The position numbers and the translations under genes are program-made. A stretch of 64,000 bases of DNA from Acanthochromis polyacanthus (lineage: Eukaryota; Chordata; Actinopteri; Pomacentridae). The stretch lies in NCBI RefSeq assembly GCF_021347895.1, contig NC_067132.1, positions 868,001 to 932,000 on the forward strand, read 5' to 3'. The stretch's first letter is position 1, and each line of letters starts with the position of its first letter. Below, piece after piece: positions 1 to 10,268 of this stretch. Below the pieces are notes generated by a model, which saw only the letters and a list, made by a program, of their open reading frames with translations, searched no databases and had not been told where the DNA came from.

Positions 1-539
1 CACTCATAATGGATTGGTGCTCCTTTTCTCCCCTAACTGACTCATATAGTGACTCTTGTGCCTTGTTGCTAGGTGATTGGGTTTCCAGAGGTTCATGATG
101 AATGATTGGTGGTGGCAGCATAGCATCTTGAAGCTTCTGTATAGCATGTGTACCAAACTGTTGAGTTTCTATGTAGTCTTTGGTGTGTTTATTTGGGTCT
201 TCAATTGCTAAGTCCTGCAACTCACCAAAAGAGTCTCTTTCCTTTTATTGAAACGCTGCTTCTTCGAATATAGCTACTTCTCTTAATGCTGCCGTAGCTT
301 CTTTATCTTGTTTTAACACATGAAGACTTGCCTCAACTGAAGCCTTTTCTTTCATCATGGCTGCCTCCCTTTCTGCAAAGGATACTATAATTTTTTGCTG
401 TTTCAGCCTTAGCTTTGGCCCTTGTTACAGCAGTGTTGACTGATGTCCGGGTTGAGGCTCTGGAGGACCTGTGTGAAGCTGAGATTTGAGACCTCGTCTC
501 CAGCTGAGACTGATGTTTTTCTTTGTTGTCATCACCCAT
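1..539 (-). pseudogene. Fragment of a retroelement gag-like, Ala/Lys/Glu-rich coiled-coil ORF
   Basis: The minus strand reads from a Met near 539 through a Ser/Arg-rich start (RSSRASTRTS) into an Ala/Lys-rich helical stretch (TRAKAKAETAK). After a frame break around 370-410 it continues through KASVEASLHVLKQDKE and then an acidic/proline segment up to the window edge. An in-frame TAA lies at 246-248. Ser/Arg start, Ala-Lys-Glu coiled coil, then polar linker resembles the N-terminal part of polyproteins I associate with fish BEL/Pao-type retroelements; that assignment is from memory of the family look. No protease, reverse transcriptase or integrase is in the window, so this is a broken, edge-truncated piece and not a functional gene. 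Confidence 0.4.
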
Positions 540-540
540 C

Positions 541-904
541 TTGCAGTGTTTCTATATGGAGTCAGTAGTTCTAGGCTTCTGCGTGCTTTTCACAGTTGTT
601 TAGTTACCTTTTCCCTCTGAATAGTAGTCATTTTACTATTCTGTCCTGGCAGAATACGAACTGTATTTCCTGACAGATAGCAAACTATGGAGCTAGAACA
701 GTCTCATAATTCACAAATGCACACAGAAGAATTCATAAATGTAAACTGGTATTCACAAATGTAAACTGCAATCCATAAATAAATTAAGAAAGTTCACAAA
801 TGTATTTCTGCATTCACAAACTGCTTTTGTGTGTGAATCTTTTTTGAGACTCCTCTGACATCGTCTCGATCCACAAATGCATTTTTTTTCCAACACGGAA
901 GTTT
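541..904. repeat. AT-rich interval with iterated (T)TCACAAATG(T/C)A words
   Basis: No gene is visible. The word ATTCACAAATG(T/C)A or a one-base variant (ATTCATAAATG, ATCCACAAATG) recurs about seven times between 709 and 885, with roughly 20-bp spacing through 710-830. It lies directly upstream of the CCAAT boxes, so it could be a degraded tandem repeat or part of the upstream region of the THAP remnant. Confidence 0.5.
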
Positions 905-1064
905 CTGTAGCCAATCAGATGTCTCCCTCCTTTCAGCCAATCACAAAAACTCACCCCATGTGGGGGTGGGTGTACTGTTCAGCCAATCATATGAACGCGT
1001 CCGGCCGCCCATCGGAGTCATAGATATGAAGAGTGTGTACCGGGCAAAAACAAAAAAAGGAACA
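905..1064 (+). promoter_or_regulatory. Putative promoter with three CCAAT boxes upstream of the THAP exon
   Basis: CCAAT occurs at 911-915, 937-941 and 983-987, each inside AGCCAATCA, all in the same orientation and within 155 bp of the THAP start codon. Clustered CCAAT boxes of this type are classical NF-Y sites of TATA-less promoters. No TATA box is evident. The promoter role is inferred from sequence and position only. Confidence 0.5.
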
Positions 1065-1144
1065 ATGCCGGCTCATTGCGCTGCATTTAATTGCACACTA
1101 CGGCGAACGTTGGAGACAAGGAAACTTGGAATAACTTTCCAGAG
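1065..1144 (+). CDS. THAP-domain first exon (N-terminal half of the C2CH zinc finger)
   Basis: Starting at ATG 1065, 26 codons plus two bases read MPAHCAAFNC followed by a basic stretch and LGITFQR, then a consensus splice donor GTAAGA at 1145. The Met-Pro-x-x-Cys-x4-Cys start and the GITF(H/Q)R segment are the hallmark N-terminus of THAP domains, DNA-binding zinc fingers (Cys-x2-4-Cys...Cys-x2-His) shared by P-element transposases and many vertebrate transcription factors. The downstream half (Cys-x2-His) is found at 1778-1924, but the two exit/entry phases do not match directly and the usual FPK...W segment is missing. A small exon may be missing here, or the locus may be a pseudogene. An earlier in-frame ATG at 960 was not used because it lies within the CCAAT-box region. 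Confidence 0.55.
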
Positions 1145-1542
1145 GTAAGAATCTTTTTTGGTTCTTTTTTCATTGTTAAATCTTATTCAGAGTCTATGAG
1201 AGCTAACCAGTTAGCCGCTAGCAAAACACTAACGCAAGCTAACAGCTGGACAACCAAACACCAGACAATTATTAGTCGCTGTAGTATAGCTGTACAAGCA
1301 GTAGTAGTAATACTAAAAGTACACGCAGCAGTAATAGTAATACCAAAAATTCAAGCAGCAGTAGTAGTATAAATAGCCGTTAGAGTAGTAGAAGTAGTGT
1401 CAGCATTTGTAATAGTATTACAAGTTGTAGTAGCAGAGACAGTATCAGCAGCAGTAGTTGGTGTATTACCACTACTACTACTAGTAGTCGCATTACTATT
1501 AATACCACCAATACTACCAATAGTAGTTATAAAGCCTAACTC

Positions 1543-1608
<66 letters not shown>

Positions 1609-1777
1609 CCATCTATGTTATTCCTCCAAACCCATTTTATGATTGGGATTTCAGGCAATTCTTTAGGACTGCTCTCACATAATTGAAATGTTACTAAACA
1701 ATGTTATACTCATCAAATTAAATAACTTTGGTCTCCAGTATATTGGCTACTGCTGTTCTTTGTCCTTAATTTAGTAG
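1145..1777 (+). other. Intron-like gap of the THAP remnant, with TAG/GTA-rich imperfect repeat and (TA)n
   Basis: After the GTAAGA donor the interval holds an imperfect GTA/TAG trinucleotide-rich stretch (about 1270-1530) and a pure (TA)n tract at about 1546-1607. It ends in a pyrimidine-rich stretch and AG at 1773-1774 or 1776-1777, either of which could be the acceptor. Long reading frames through it are low-complexity artefacts. Confidence 0.5.
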
Positions 1778-1924
1778 GAAGCAGCTCTGAGGAGAGAGGG
1801 GTTTGCTGCAAGTGATGAGTCGGTGCTCTGCAGCAAACATTTTAAACCTGATGAGTACAAAGTACAAGAAAGAAATCGTGCAAAACGGTCCTCTTTCAGG
1901 GTTTCTAGCCATGACTTTGCATGA
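1778..1924 (+). pseudogene. THAP-domain second half (Cys-x2-His part)
   Basis: Read from 1778 the frame gives EAALRREGFAASDESVLC, then SKHFKPDEYK, then a basic tail ending in TGA at 1922-1924. The order matches the distal half of a THAP finger: a basic helix after an (expected) Trp, then Cys-x2-His followed by the invariant Pro of HF-x-P. Directly upstream are two in-frame TAGs, so it must be entered by splicing. Entry phase 0 does not fit the phase-2 exit of the exon at 1065-1144, which argues for a lost or unseen small exon or for decay. Confidence 0.5.
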
Positions 1925-2193
1925 AGGTGAAGTGTTACTTACCCAGGGACACACACACAACAATGTACATGTGTATTGTAAATGTAAATAAACTGTATTC
2001 TGTTCCAGTCTGCCTCTATCTTGTTCTAGTCTATCTCCTTCTTAGATGTATTTAAGAGCCTAGAGAGAGAGAGAGAAAGAAATAATTAAATAATAATTAA
2101 TTAATATTCATACTTAAGCTGTTTATTGTAAAAGTTAATAAACTATCCTGTTCTAGTCTAGCTCATTGTTATATGTATATAATAGCCTCTCTC
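1925..2193. other. AT-rich flank with a diverged duplicated segment containing AATAAA
   Basis: No coding potential seen. About 1970-2060 and 2120-2190 are diverged copies of each other: both read TTGTAAA...AATAAACT...CTGTTC(C/T)AGTCTA. Each copy has an AATAAA polyadenylation-type hexamer (1987-1992 and 2137-2142), which might serve the THAP remnant. Confidence 0.4.
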
Positions 2194-2195
2194 TA

Positions 2196-2236
<41 letters not shown>
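2194..2236. repeat. (TA)n microsatellite
   Basis: Near-pure TA dinucleotide tract that marks the truncated left edge of the Tc1 remnant. Confidence 0.9.
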
Positions 2237-2238
<2 letters not shown>

Positions 2239-3583
2239 GGTATGTCTCTATCAGTTTTGCACATCGAGAGACTGAAATTCTTGCCCATTCTTCCTTCCAA
2301 AACAGCTCAAGCTCAGTGAGGTTGGATGGAGAGCGTTTGTGAACAGCAGTCTTCAGCTCTGCCCACAGATTCTCGATTGGATTCAGGTGTGGACTTTGAC
2401 TTGGCCATTCTCACACCTGGATACGTTTGTGAACCATTCCATTGTAGATTTGGCTTTATGTTTTGGATCATTGTTCTGTTGGAAGATAAATCTCCGTCCC
2501 AGTCTCAGGTCTTTTGCAGACTCCAACAGGTTTTCTTCCAGAATGCTCCTGTATTTGGCTCCATTCATCTTCCCATCAATTTTAACCATCTTCCCTGTCC
2601 CTGCTGAAGAAAAGCAGGCCCAAACCATGAGGCTGCCACCACCATGTTTGACAGTGGGGATGGTGTGTTCAGGGTGATGAGCTGTGTTGCTTTTACGCCA
2701 AACATATCGTTTTGCATTGTGGCCAAAAAGTTGGATTTTGGTTTCATCTGACCAGAGCACCTTCCACATGTTTGGTGTGTCTCCCAGGTGGCTTGTGGCA
2801 AACTTTAAACCAGACTTTTTATGGATATCTTTGAGAAATGGCTTTCTTCTTGCCACTCTTCCATAAAGGTCAGATTTGTGCAGTGTACGACTGATTGTTG
2901 TCCTATGGACAGACTCTCCCACCTCAGCTGTAGATCTCTGCAGTTCATCCAGAGTGATCATGGGCCTCTTGGCTGCATCTCTGATCAGTCTTCTCCTTGT
3001 TCGAGGTGAAAGTTTAGAGGGACGGCCGGGTCATGGTAGATTTGCAGTGGTCTGATACTCCTTCCATTTCAATATGATTGCTTGCACAGTGCTCCTTGAG
3101 ATGTTTAAAGCTTGGGAAATCTTTTTGTATCCAAATCCGGCTTTAAACTTCTCCACAACACTATCTCGGACCTGCCTGGTGTGTTCCTTGGTCTTCATGA
3201 TGCTCTCTGCACTTTAAACAGAACCCTGAGACTATCACAGAGCAGGTGCATTTATACGGAGACTTGATTACACACAGGTGGATTCTATTTATCATCATCA
3301 GTCATTTAGGACAACACTGGATCATTCATAGATCCTCACTGAACTTCTGGAGTGAGTTTGCTGCACTGAAAGTAAAGGAGCCAAATAATATTGCACACCC
3401 CACTTTTCAGTTTTTTATTTGTTAAAGTATAAAATATCCAATAAATTTCATTCCACTTCACGATTGTGTCCCAATTGTTGTTGATTCTTGACAAAAAATT
3501 AAAATTTTATATCTTTATGTTTGAAGCCTGAAATGTGGCGAAAGGTTGAAAAGTTCAAGGGGGCCGAATACTTTCGCAAGGCA

Positions 3584-3588
<5 letters not shown>
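2237..3588 (-). mobile_element. Tc1/mariner transposon remnant, one end truncated in (TA)n
   Basis: The right end is the terminal inverted repeat of a widespread fish Tc1 family: the minus strand begins TACAGTGCCTTGCGAAAGTA at 3588 and abuts (TA)n, the expected TA target. The transposase remnant runs leftward. The left end stops in a (TA)n tract without the matching inverted repeat, so about one end of the element is missing. Both edges lie in TA repeats, consistent with insertion into, or recombination between, TA tracts. Confidence 0.85.
2240..3198 (-). pseudogene. Tc1-family DD34E transposase, inactivated
   Basis: The frame starts at ATG 3198-3196 (MKTKEHTRQVRD) with a first helix-turn-helix (KISQALNISRSTVQAI). 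It hits an in-frame TGA at 3031-3033 in the linker just before PGRPSKLSPRTRRR, the GRPR-type motif between the two helix-turn-helix units. The catalytic part follows with LWSDETKIQLFG (first Asp), HGGGSLMVWACF and FQQNNDPKHKAKS (second Asp). The frame is lost near 2400 before the NPIENLW glutamate, which is still recognisable in another frame. A cut-and-paste TA-targeting transposase; this copy has a stop and a frameshift and cannot make the full enzyme. Confidence 0.9.

Positions 3589-3630
<42 letters not shown>
3587..3630. repeat. (TA)n microsatellite
   Basis: TA tract directly outside the Tc1 terminal repeat. Confidence 0.9.
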
Positions 3631-3637
<7 letters not shown>

Positions 3638-3796
3638 TACATTTACAATTAAATCTTTTGATCTCAAAACATTTTCTATGTATCCAGGCATTTACATTTA
3701 TATATGTAATGGCTGAACTGAAAATAGTCCCTGGCCTCTGGACTTAAAGAATATGATAACTAAAATTGCAGGTCCGTCTATGCCCAAAACAAGACC

Positions 3797-3990
3797 TAGT
3801 TATGTCAGAAGTACCTTAGGAAAAAAGGACAAGATAGTAAGCTTGAAAACATGGAGTGTCCAGCACAGTCTCCAGACTTAAACACCATGGAGCTGGTTTG
3901 GGATGACAAATGAGTGAAAGCAAAGCAAGTGCAACACATTTATGGTAAGTTCTTGTAGAAAAGGCCCCAAAGGTATTTCATGTTCACACA
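3797..3990 (+). pseudogene. C-terminal relic of a second Tc1-family transposase
   Basis: The plus strand reads LCQKYLRKKGQD...ENMECPAQSPDLNTMELVWDD, then a TGA, then KAKQVQH. This is the segment of Tc1 transposases around the third catalytic residue (SPDLNP(I/M)EL(V/M)W). Further stops follow. It belongs to a different Tc1 family from the element at 2237-3588, which has IENLW. No terminal repeats were found around it. Confidence 0.7.
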
Positions 3991-5280
3991 ATGTTAGATT
4001 TCCTTTCAGTTAGATGTAGTTTCTTTGTGGACTTTAAGGGGTGAAGCATTGCCCATGTGAGACGTGCTATGAGTGACGTCGTGATGGTATGCGGCGTGAT
4101 AGAGGAATGGGTGATGTCTGAGACAGAAGTTGGCAGGGTCATTCTCCGTTAGACGCTGGTTGTGCGTACATGGAGAGTAAGCATTGTCTGAGTGATTTGT
4201 GTGATGTGACTAGTTAATGTTATTGTCAGGTTCATTTTCTGTATTTATTCTTTAAGTCAAACTGTTAGGGCACTGTGCCTTTGTAAAGTTAGGCAGGTAA
4301 TAGCAGGTGTGTATTTTTGCTGTCTGACGTTTGGAGCGTCAAGTTACTGCTGCAGCGGTACTTCTGGTTAGAAAATAAGAGCATGTCTATGTTTACATAT
4401 TAAGAATGTTTCATTTTGAAATGCCAAAGAAGAAGTCATATGGTAATATATGCCAAATAGTGGAAGTAAGCGTATTTGATTATGTTTATGGATAAGTTTA
4501 TGATTACAAAGCATTTGTTTACATTTCTGTTCCTATTGCTTGTGTATTTAGATATAAATCATTGAAATATGTTGATTATTATTTCCTTGTAGAAAACCCA
4601 CAACCAAACTGCAAGTAAAACAGCCATCAATGAAGTCTCTGTGCCTTTTCATTCCATTGTCTGAATGAACTGGCCTCAAGTGGTGTTCTGGCCGACACTC
4701 CCTGTGTGAATCCATTTATAACCCAAAACCAGAGTTGAAACCTAGTTAATCCATAATATCTCCCTTATACTTCTAAAAAAGACTTTGAAAAAACTTTCTG
4801 AAAAATATTTAATTTCCATTGTGGAAGGAATGCCATATGTGTGTTTAGCTGCTATATCTACTGAGGGTAGTTACTGTGATGAGACAAAAGTTTAGAATAC
4901 ATTTTGGTCTCTAAATAGATTTGTTTTTACTTCATTTGTTTATTTGTTTTATGCTTTCATTTCAGAGTACAATGAGACATTAACATACATAATTTCTAAT
5001 AAAAAACTGGAAAAATTGAGGTGTTCCAAACCTTTTGACAAGTTGAAGTGTGACTTTGTAGCCCACAGCTGCACTGGTCCCCAGCAGAGGGAGCTCTGAA
5101 TACAGATTCACCACGAAACCCAGCAGTGTGGACGGGTTCTGCTCTTGTGTGCATATGTATGTATTTGTGTGTCTGAAAATAAAACTATGCCTGAGTGATT
5201 GTGTGTATATGTGCAAGCACGTGTGCATGACTGTATGGAAATTTCAACATGCTGTGCTGTGTGTCTGTATTGTTGTTGTT
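3991..5280. other. No gene recognised
   Basis: Unique-looking AT-rich DNA. A few words (for example GTTAGGGCACTGTGCCTTTG near 4265) could be retroelement-derived, but I could not find bounded repeats or an open frame with protein-like composition. Confidence 0.5.
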
Positions 5281-5352
5281 GTTGTGTGTGTGTGTGTGTG
5301 GGGGGGGGGGGTGCAGGGTGTGGGTGTGTGTGTGTGTGTGTGTGGGGGGGGT
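5281..5352. repeat. (TG)n tracts interrupted by G runs
   Basis: (TG)n, a run of 10 or so G, a short unique spacer, then (TG)n and another G run. The apparent Thr/His/Pro- or Cys/Val-rich frames across it are low-complexity artefacts. Confidence 0.9.
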
Positions 5353-6756
5353 GTAAAAAAAAGAGGACGGGAGGGAATGCTTGGAAGCAGTCCAACACAG
5401 CAATACCTTTACTTTCACAGCAGCCCAGGGAGTGAGAGAGTGGTTGCTTTATACTTGCCGTCATCTGGTTTCCATGACAATAATAGCCATAACCAAATTT
5501 CTGTTCCTTTTTAGTTTGCTCCATGTGTGTTCTGTGTCAGTATGCGTGTGTCCGAGTTGTCTTAATTAGCTTAAAATGGAAAACTGGCCATTCCAGTCTT
5601 ATTAAATTGTCAGACTGAAGTGCGTGAGGCTGGAAATGAATTTGTAATAAGTGTAACAATTTTTTTAAAAAAAAGATGTGGTATTGTAGCTAAAAAGGTA
5701 AAGTCAGATTGAGAGGGAATTATACAAGGAACTAATGACAAATTGTAAGACTACAATTAAAAAACACAAGTAATGATTTTAACAAAGATAAATAAATCAG
5801 ATGTAAAATATGTGACAAATATGAACTAACACAATACAGGTCTACGTGGAGAAAAATGAAGAATAACACTAAGGACAAATATTAAACATTCTCTCTTATT
5901 TTGAATAAGTGCTATAAAAGGTTGCATGTCAGCTTTTCTTGGACAAACATGCTCAACGAGAAAGACATGGCAAATTTACAAACCATCTTATGTGGCATAA
6001 ATGCATATTTAACAGTCTCCGTGTGGTGATTTTGACATCCATTGCTTGTTTCTTCATATAAACAGTGGTGTGTAATGTGTAAAAAAGGAATGAACAAAAC
6101 TTTCGGCATCATGGGGTACTGAGGCCTCCACTTTGGCAACCACTCGCATAAAAATAGATTAAAATGCTGTATAAATCATGATCTAGCTGGTCAAATATAG
6201 AAACCAAGCACGTACATAAATTACCTTAAAATGTGACAAGCTTGTATTCAGCTGCTGTGTATCTTTTTGTATGTTTTTAAATGTCTGATGGTACTCAAAA
6301 CTTACACTTTATTTGCAGTGATACATACAGTTCCACAAATATGAGATAAAATTTCAAATAATAATTTGTATATTTAAATGAAGCTTCTGTTCCAAGGAAA
6401 TTCTGTCTCCATACATTTAGTACCGAATTACACTGCTTCCTGGAAAGTATTAGTAAAAGCATAAGATTCTGCGTTGCCACCACTACCAAACACAGAGTTC
6501 AATTATGAGCACATTCTTCCACTTTGTTAGGATTAACTTTACCATAAACATCAATGACATTGATGAATGGTGACACAAAGGCCACCTGAACAATATTTGC
6601 CAGCAGAACATTTACTAGCATCAGGGACCTGGTCTGTGAATTAGCGGTTAGCTACTGACCTATGAACATGGCATCGGTTATTGTAACAATGCTTCTTGTT
6701 CTGTCCCTATTAAATAAACGTATAAATAAAATAAAACAAATACTAGCTTGTAACTC
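5353..6756. other. No gene recognised
   Basis: AT-rich sequence with only short open frames on both strands. No repeat boundaries, splice-flanked coding exon or known domain was recognised. Confidence 0.5.
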
Positions 6757-7144
6757 TTAACCCTCCTGTTGTCCTGTGTGTCAAAATGACCAGTTTTAAA
6801 GTTTTAAAAATGTGGAAAAAATATATATATTTTCACAGTGAAAACGTCCACATTTTCAAACATTTTTAGGAACTTTTTAAACATTTTTTTGGTGGAAATA
6901 AACAAATTTAAAAAATGTTTAAGAACATTCAGAAAAAAAATCAACCAAAATCCAGTGAATTTCGCTGTCAAATTTGGGGATTTTTTATTTAAAAAAATAA
7001 AACTTTTAAGGGAAATTTTTCAGGAATTTTCTTCCTGAAGATTTTGCAAATTTTTATAAATTTGGGGAATTTTTTTCTGAATTTTTGTACTTTTTTCAGA
7101 CAAGGCAACAACATTTTTTTTGGTAAGGATAACACAAGGGTTAA
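6757..7144. mobile_element. Miniature inverted-repeat element flanked by TTAA (piggyBac-like MITE)
   Basis: The left end reads TTAACCCTCCTGTTGTCCT at 6757-6775; the reverse complement of the right end (to 7144) reads TTAACCCTTGTGTTATCCT, 16 of 19 identical. TTAA at both edges with CCCT...AGGG termini is the signature of piggyBac-type targets and ends. The interior is only A/T runs with FF/KK-like frames and no transposase, so it would depend on an enzyme supplied in trans. Superfamily assignment rests on the TTAA/CCCT ends. Confidence 0.7.
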
Positions 7145-8871
7145 GTGAGTGAAACGTAACATTTATTTCCTGCATGATAGCTGGAGAATGGTGGGTATTG
7201 TGGATTACTCCTCCTGTGAACACCATAAGTGAAGACTCCTGTAACAGATAATAAATACCAAGGATAGTGAGTATGTTAAAGAAATAGAAATATTATTTCT
7301 ATGATCTGGAACATTTAAGTGTGAGAAATATGCAAAAATACTTTTGCACGGCGCTATAGTTTTAATAATGTATTCACAGAAGAAGTTATAATAGCATACA
7401 TCATTAAACATAAGCATTTCCTTTTAGCTGCTTACACCCACATTATATACCACTTGATGTTTACTGAATGTTTATGTATATAAAAAGTATAACAATACAT
7501 TTTGTGAATTCAGTGTCAACATTTTCACTAATGGTATTTCCTCATTTTTTGGATTTCTTCAAAATCATTAGGTGTCATATTTGACTTGACAAACTCCTTA
7601 TCTATTTATATTCAATTTAAAATCGATTGACTGTCTCACAAAATGTAATATACTATATCCCTAATTAACATAAAACATCTTAACAACTTTACACGAAATG
7701 GCCAATACTGTCCGGTAGATTAATGCTGATTTCCTGCTTATATTTTTCATTGCCTTTAATTGTGTGGTGTTGCAGTTGTTTAGTTACAACAAATTTATAG
7801 ATTACTAAGGCCTGTGTGGTGTAAAGCTGGGCAAACACTGTGTGTTTATTATTAACCTTATCTATTGTGTTAAAAGACTGCAACCTGACAGCTAACCACA
7901 ATATCTGACCTGCCAGAAATCAATTCAACAGCTGGGTCATTCATAAATCAGGCAATTAATCGAACATTGTTACCCCTCAAAGTGCATAGTAAACAACCAA
8001 TCAGGAAATTCACCGGGAAATAACTTAATTAGAAGGCAACTAATTTGAGATTAAAAAGCAGTTAATTCATCCAGTGTGTGTCTAACACTTACCTTAAGTT
8101 GCTGACAGTGGAACTTGAATACACAACTACTCACAAAGTTATTCAACCTCTGTCATGTTAGTATTCTGCTTTTATATACAAAACAGCCCCATATGTTATG
8201 ATTTGGTAACATTAATCAATGTGACCTGCTTTCATTCTATCCTTACTTCTTTGTCCTCAAGGCCGAACCACAGCGGAGCTCTGAGATTTTTTTTTTTGAT
8301 TTTCTATGTTAGTTTCCATTACTACAGTTATCTTTTTGCAGTATATCTTGTTAACTGTGTAAATGTTTCTGTTTATACACATATTCAGTCTTTTACTATT
8401 AATAAACACACAAGAAGTAACAAGTAAAATTACCAAAAAATAAATAAAAATAAAATGAAAAATATCAAAACGACACTTCACACTCTGGTTGCCATCTGTG
8501 AATACTGGTGGAAGCATAAGCAACCCCAGCCTCACTTCACCACAAGCTCTTTACAAATGCAAAGTTCCATGTGAGATAAGCCTGCTGTGTCAGGCACTGA
8601 TATTTTCCTGACTGGAGTGGCGTCCTCCTCTTTCCCTCCGGTGGACTGACTCACGTGTTAAAAATGATGGTAAGATCTCCTCGTCTGAACTGTGCTAAAT
8701 GTGAATTCAGCCTCTGCAAAGTCTCATATTGCTTATATTGGCTATCAAACAGCGAGCTCCCTCACATCCTGGATGATTGAAGCAACATATGCATCATCCC
8801 GCATTCCTGATAAGCCACAAGAAAAAAAAAGCATCCAGATGCAGCAGTACATCAGAATGCACATTCATGAA
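7145..8871. other. No gene recognised
   Basis: AT-rich DNA; the longest frames (around 70-90 codons) have no recognisable domain and no convincing splice or start context. Confidence 0.5.
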
Positions 8872-8872
8872 T

Positions 8873-8938
<66 letters not shown>
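8872..8938. repeat. (CA)n microsatellite
   Basis: Near-pure CA tract directly adjoining the palindromic dispersed repeat at 8939. Confidence 0.95.
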
Positions 8939-8940
<2 letters not shown>

Positions 8941-9212
8941 TGTATTCCTATCCTTGTGGGGACCTACCATTGATTCCCATTCATATCTAACCCCTAACCC
9001 TTACCCTTACCCTAACCTTAACCCAGACCAAAACAATGCCTAACCCTAAAGAAACATTTTTGCACTTTTACTTTTGTCAGTAACAACAACATGGCCAAGA
9101 AAAAATTGTTTCCCCTCATGGGGACCCAAATGAGGTCCCCACAAATGTAATTTCTTTTGGTTTTCCTATGGTTGTGAGGACATTAGGTCCCCACAACCCC
9201 TATAATTACCCG
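8939..9212. repeat. CA-flanked GTGGGGACC/GGTCCCCAC dispersed repeat, copy 1
   Basis: Starts TGTGTATTCCTATCCTTGTG and carries CCATTGATTCCCATTCATAT, a telomere-like TAACCC-rich stretch, ACATGGCCAAGAAAA, then paired GTGGGGACC/GGTCCCCAC-type words. It is bounded by (CA)n on both sides. Three further copies lie at 9953, 52068 and 53653. No coding sequence; TIR-less, possibly a non-autonomous element or tandem unit. Confidence 0.8.

Positions 9213-9271
<59 letters not shown>
9213..9271. repeat. (CA)n microsatellite
   Basis: CA tract on the right of copy 1 of the palindromic repeat. Confidence 0.95.
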
Positions 9272-9276
<5 letters not shown>

Positions 9277-9891
9277 GACACACACAAGCAAAGGAGGGAG
9301 ATGTTAAAAGCGGTGTAGACACACACAGCACACACACAGAGGCAGACAGGTCTTGCAGCACATCACAGGGTCAGCGGCACACATCGGCATGGATTATCAC
9401 ACTGTCACACTCCGCCTCACGCCAACGGATAACAAGCTGTAGACAGACGTCCACTGGGGAAGAAGGGGGCAGGAAGGGGGAGGCAGCTAAAGAAAAGAAA
9501 GTAGCAGAGGAAGAAGAAACAACAGACACACTGCTTTTCGTGCTACTTTAGTGTGTGTTGTGAACAATACAGGCAGTTCTTTTGTGTTTTTTCTTTCCTA
9601 TGAATTTGTGTCCAAACATTAGCATGCGATGTGATGCCTCGTACCTTTAGGGCATCTTCCATCATGCTTGTGTATTAGTTCATTGTGACAGTGAATGGAA
9701 GTGAATCTGCAGCATATTATGGTCTGTACTGCTGATTCTGTACAGGCTCTGTCTGATGAATATTACATAAAACATACCTTCATTTTTTAATGGCTAACAC
9801 AGAGGGATGCATGTAATATTCAACACAGTCTGTCAAAGGGGATTAAATACACATTGCTAACGTGTTTGTAGCATCTCTATCGATATTCCTG
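9272..9891. other. No gene recognised
   Basis: Interval between two (CA)n-linked repeat copies. It begins with CA-rich DNA and a purine-rich stretch (9450-9520) whose Glu/Lys-rich frame is low-complexity. No gene seen. Confidence 0.5.
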
Positions 9892-9898
9892 CACACAC

Positions 9899-9942
<44 letters not shown>

Positions 9943-9952
9943 ACACACACAT
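9892..9952. repeat. (CA)n microsatellite
   Basis: CA tract with a few substitutions, left of repeat copy 2. Confidence 0.95.
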
Positions 9953-10168
9953 ACTGTGTTTTTCTATCATTGTGGGGACATACCATTGACTCCCATTCAT
10001 ATCTAACCCCTAACCCTAACCCTAACCTTAACCCAGACCAAAACAATGCCAAAACACGGCCAAGAAAACACTGTTTAAACTTGTGGGGACCGAAATGAGG
10101 TCCCCACAAGTGACATTGTTTTCGGTTTTCCTACAGTTGTGGGGACATTTGGTATAGCCAACACCTGA

Positions 10169-10170
<2 letters not shown>
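9953..10170. repeat. CA-flanked GTGGGGACC/GGTCCCCAC dispersed repeat, copy 2
   Basis: Same order of words as copy 1 (TTTTTCTATCATTGTGGGGA, ACTCCCATTCATATCTAACC, CTTGTGGGGACCGAAATGAG). It lacks about 40 bp between CAAAACAATGCC and GGCCAAGAAAAC and the final GGTCCCCAC half of the right palindrome. Ends in TATAGCCAACACCTGAGCGC and (CA)n. Confidence 0.8.

Positions 10171-10202
<32 letters not shown>
10171..10202. repeat. (CA)n microsatellite
   Basis: Short CA tract right of repeat copy 2. Confidence 0.95.
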
Positions 10203-10205
<3 letters not shown>

Positions 10206-10268
10206 GGAGTGTCTCTATACACACTAACCACACAATACCCCCACCACCAGCCATTTTATCATCTAAAT

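Noticed and set aside
2326..2866. Plus-strand frames of 90-110 codons over the Tc1 remnant
   Set aside because: Antisense shadows of the minus-strand transposase.
3991..4740. Possible LTR or BEL/Pao terminal sequence linking to the gag-like fragment at 1-539
   Set aside because: Some phrases look LTR-like but I found no second copy, no TG...CA ends with duplication, and no internal genes between.
5108..5524. Thr/His/Pro- and Cys/Val-rich frames around the TG tract, and similar ones at 8692-9551, 9843-10231, 52173-52388, 53720-54152 and 62098-62538
   Set aside because: They are translations of (CA)n/(GT)n microsatellites.
8990..9020. Interstitial telomere sequence (TAACCC runs)
   Set aside because: The runs are short, degenerate and occur at the same position in all four copies of the CA-linked repeat, so they belong to that repeat.
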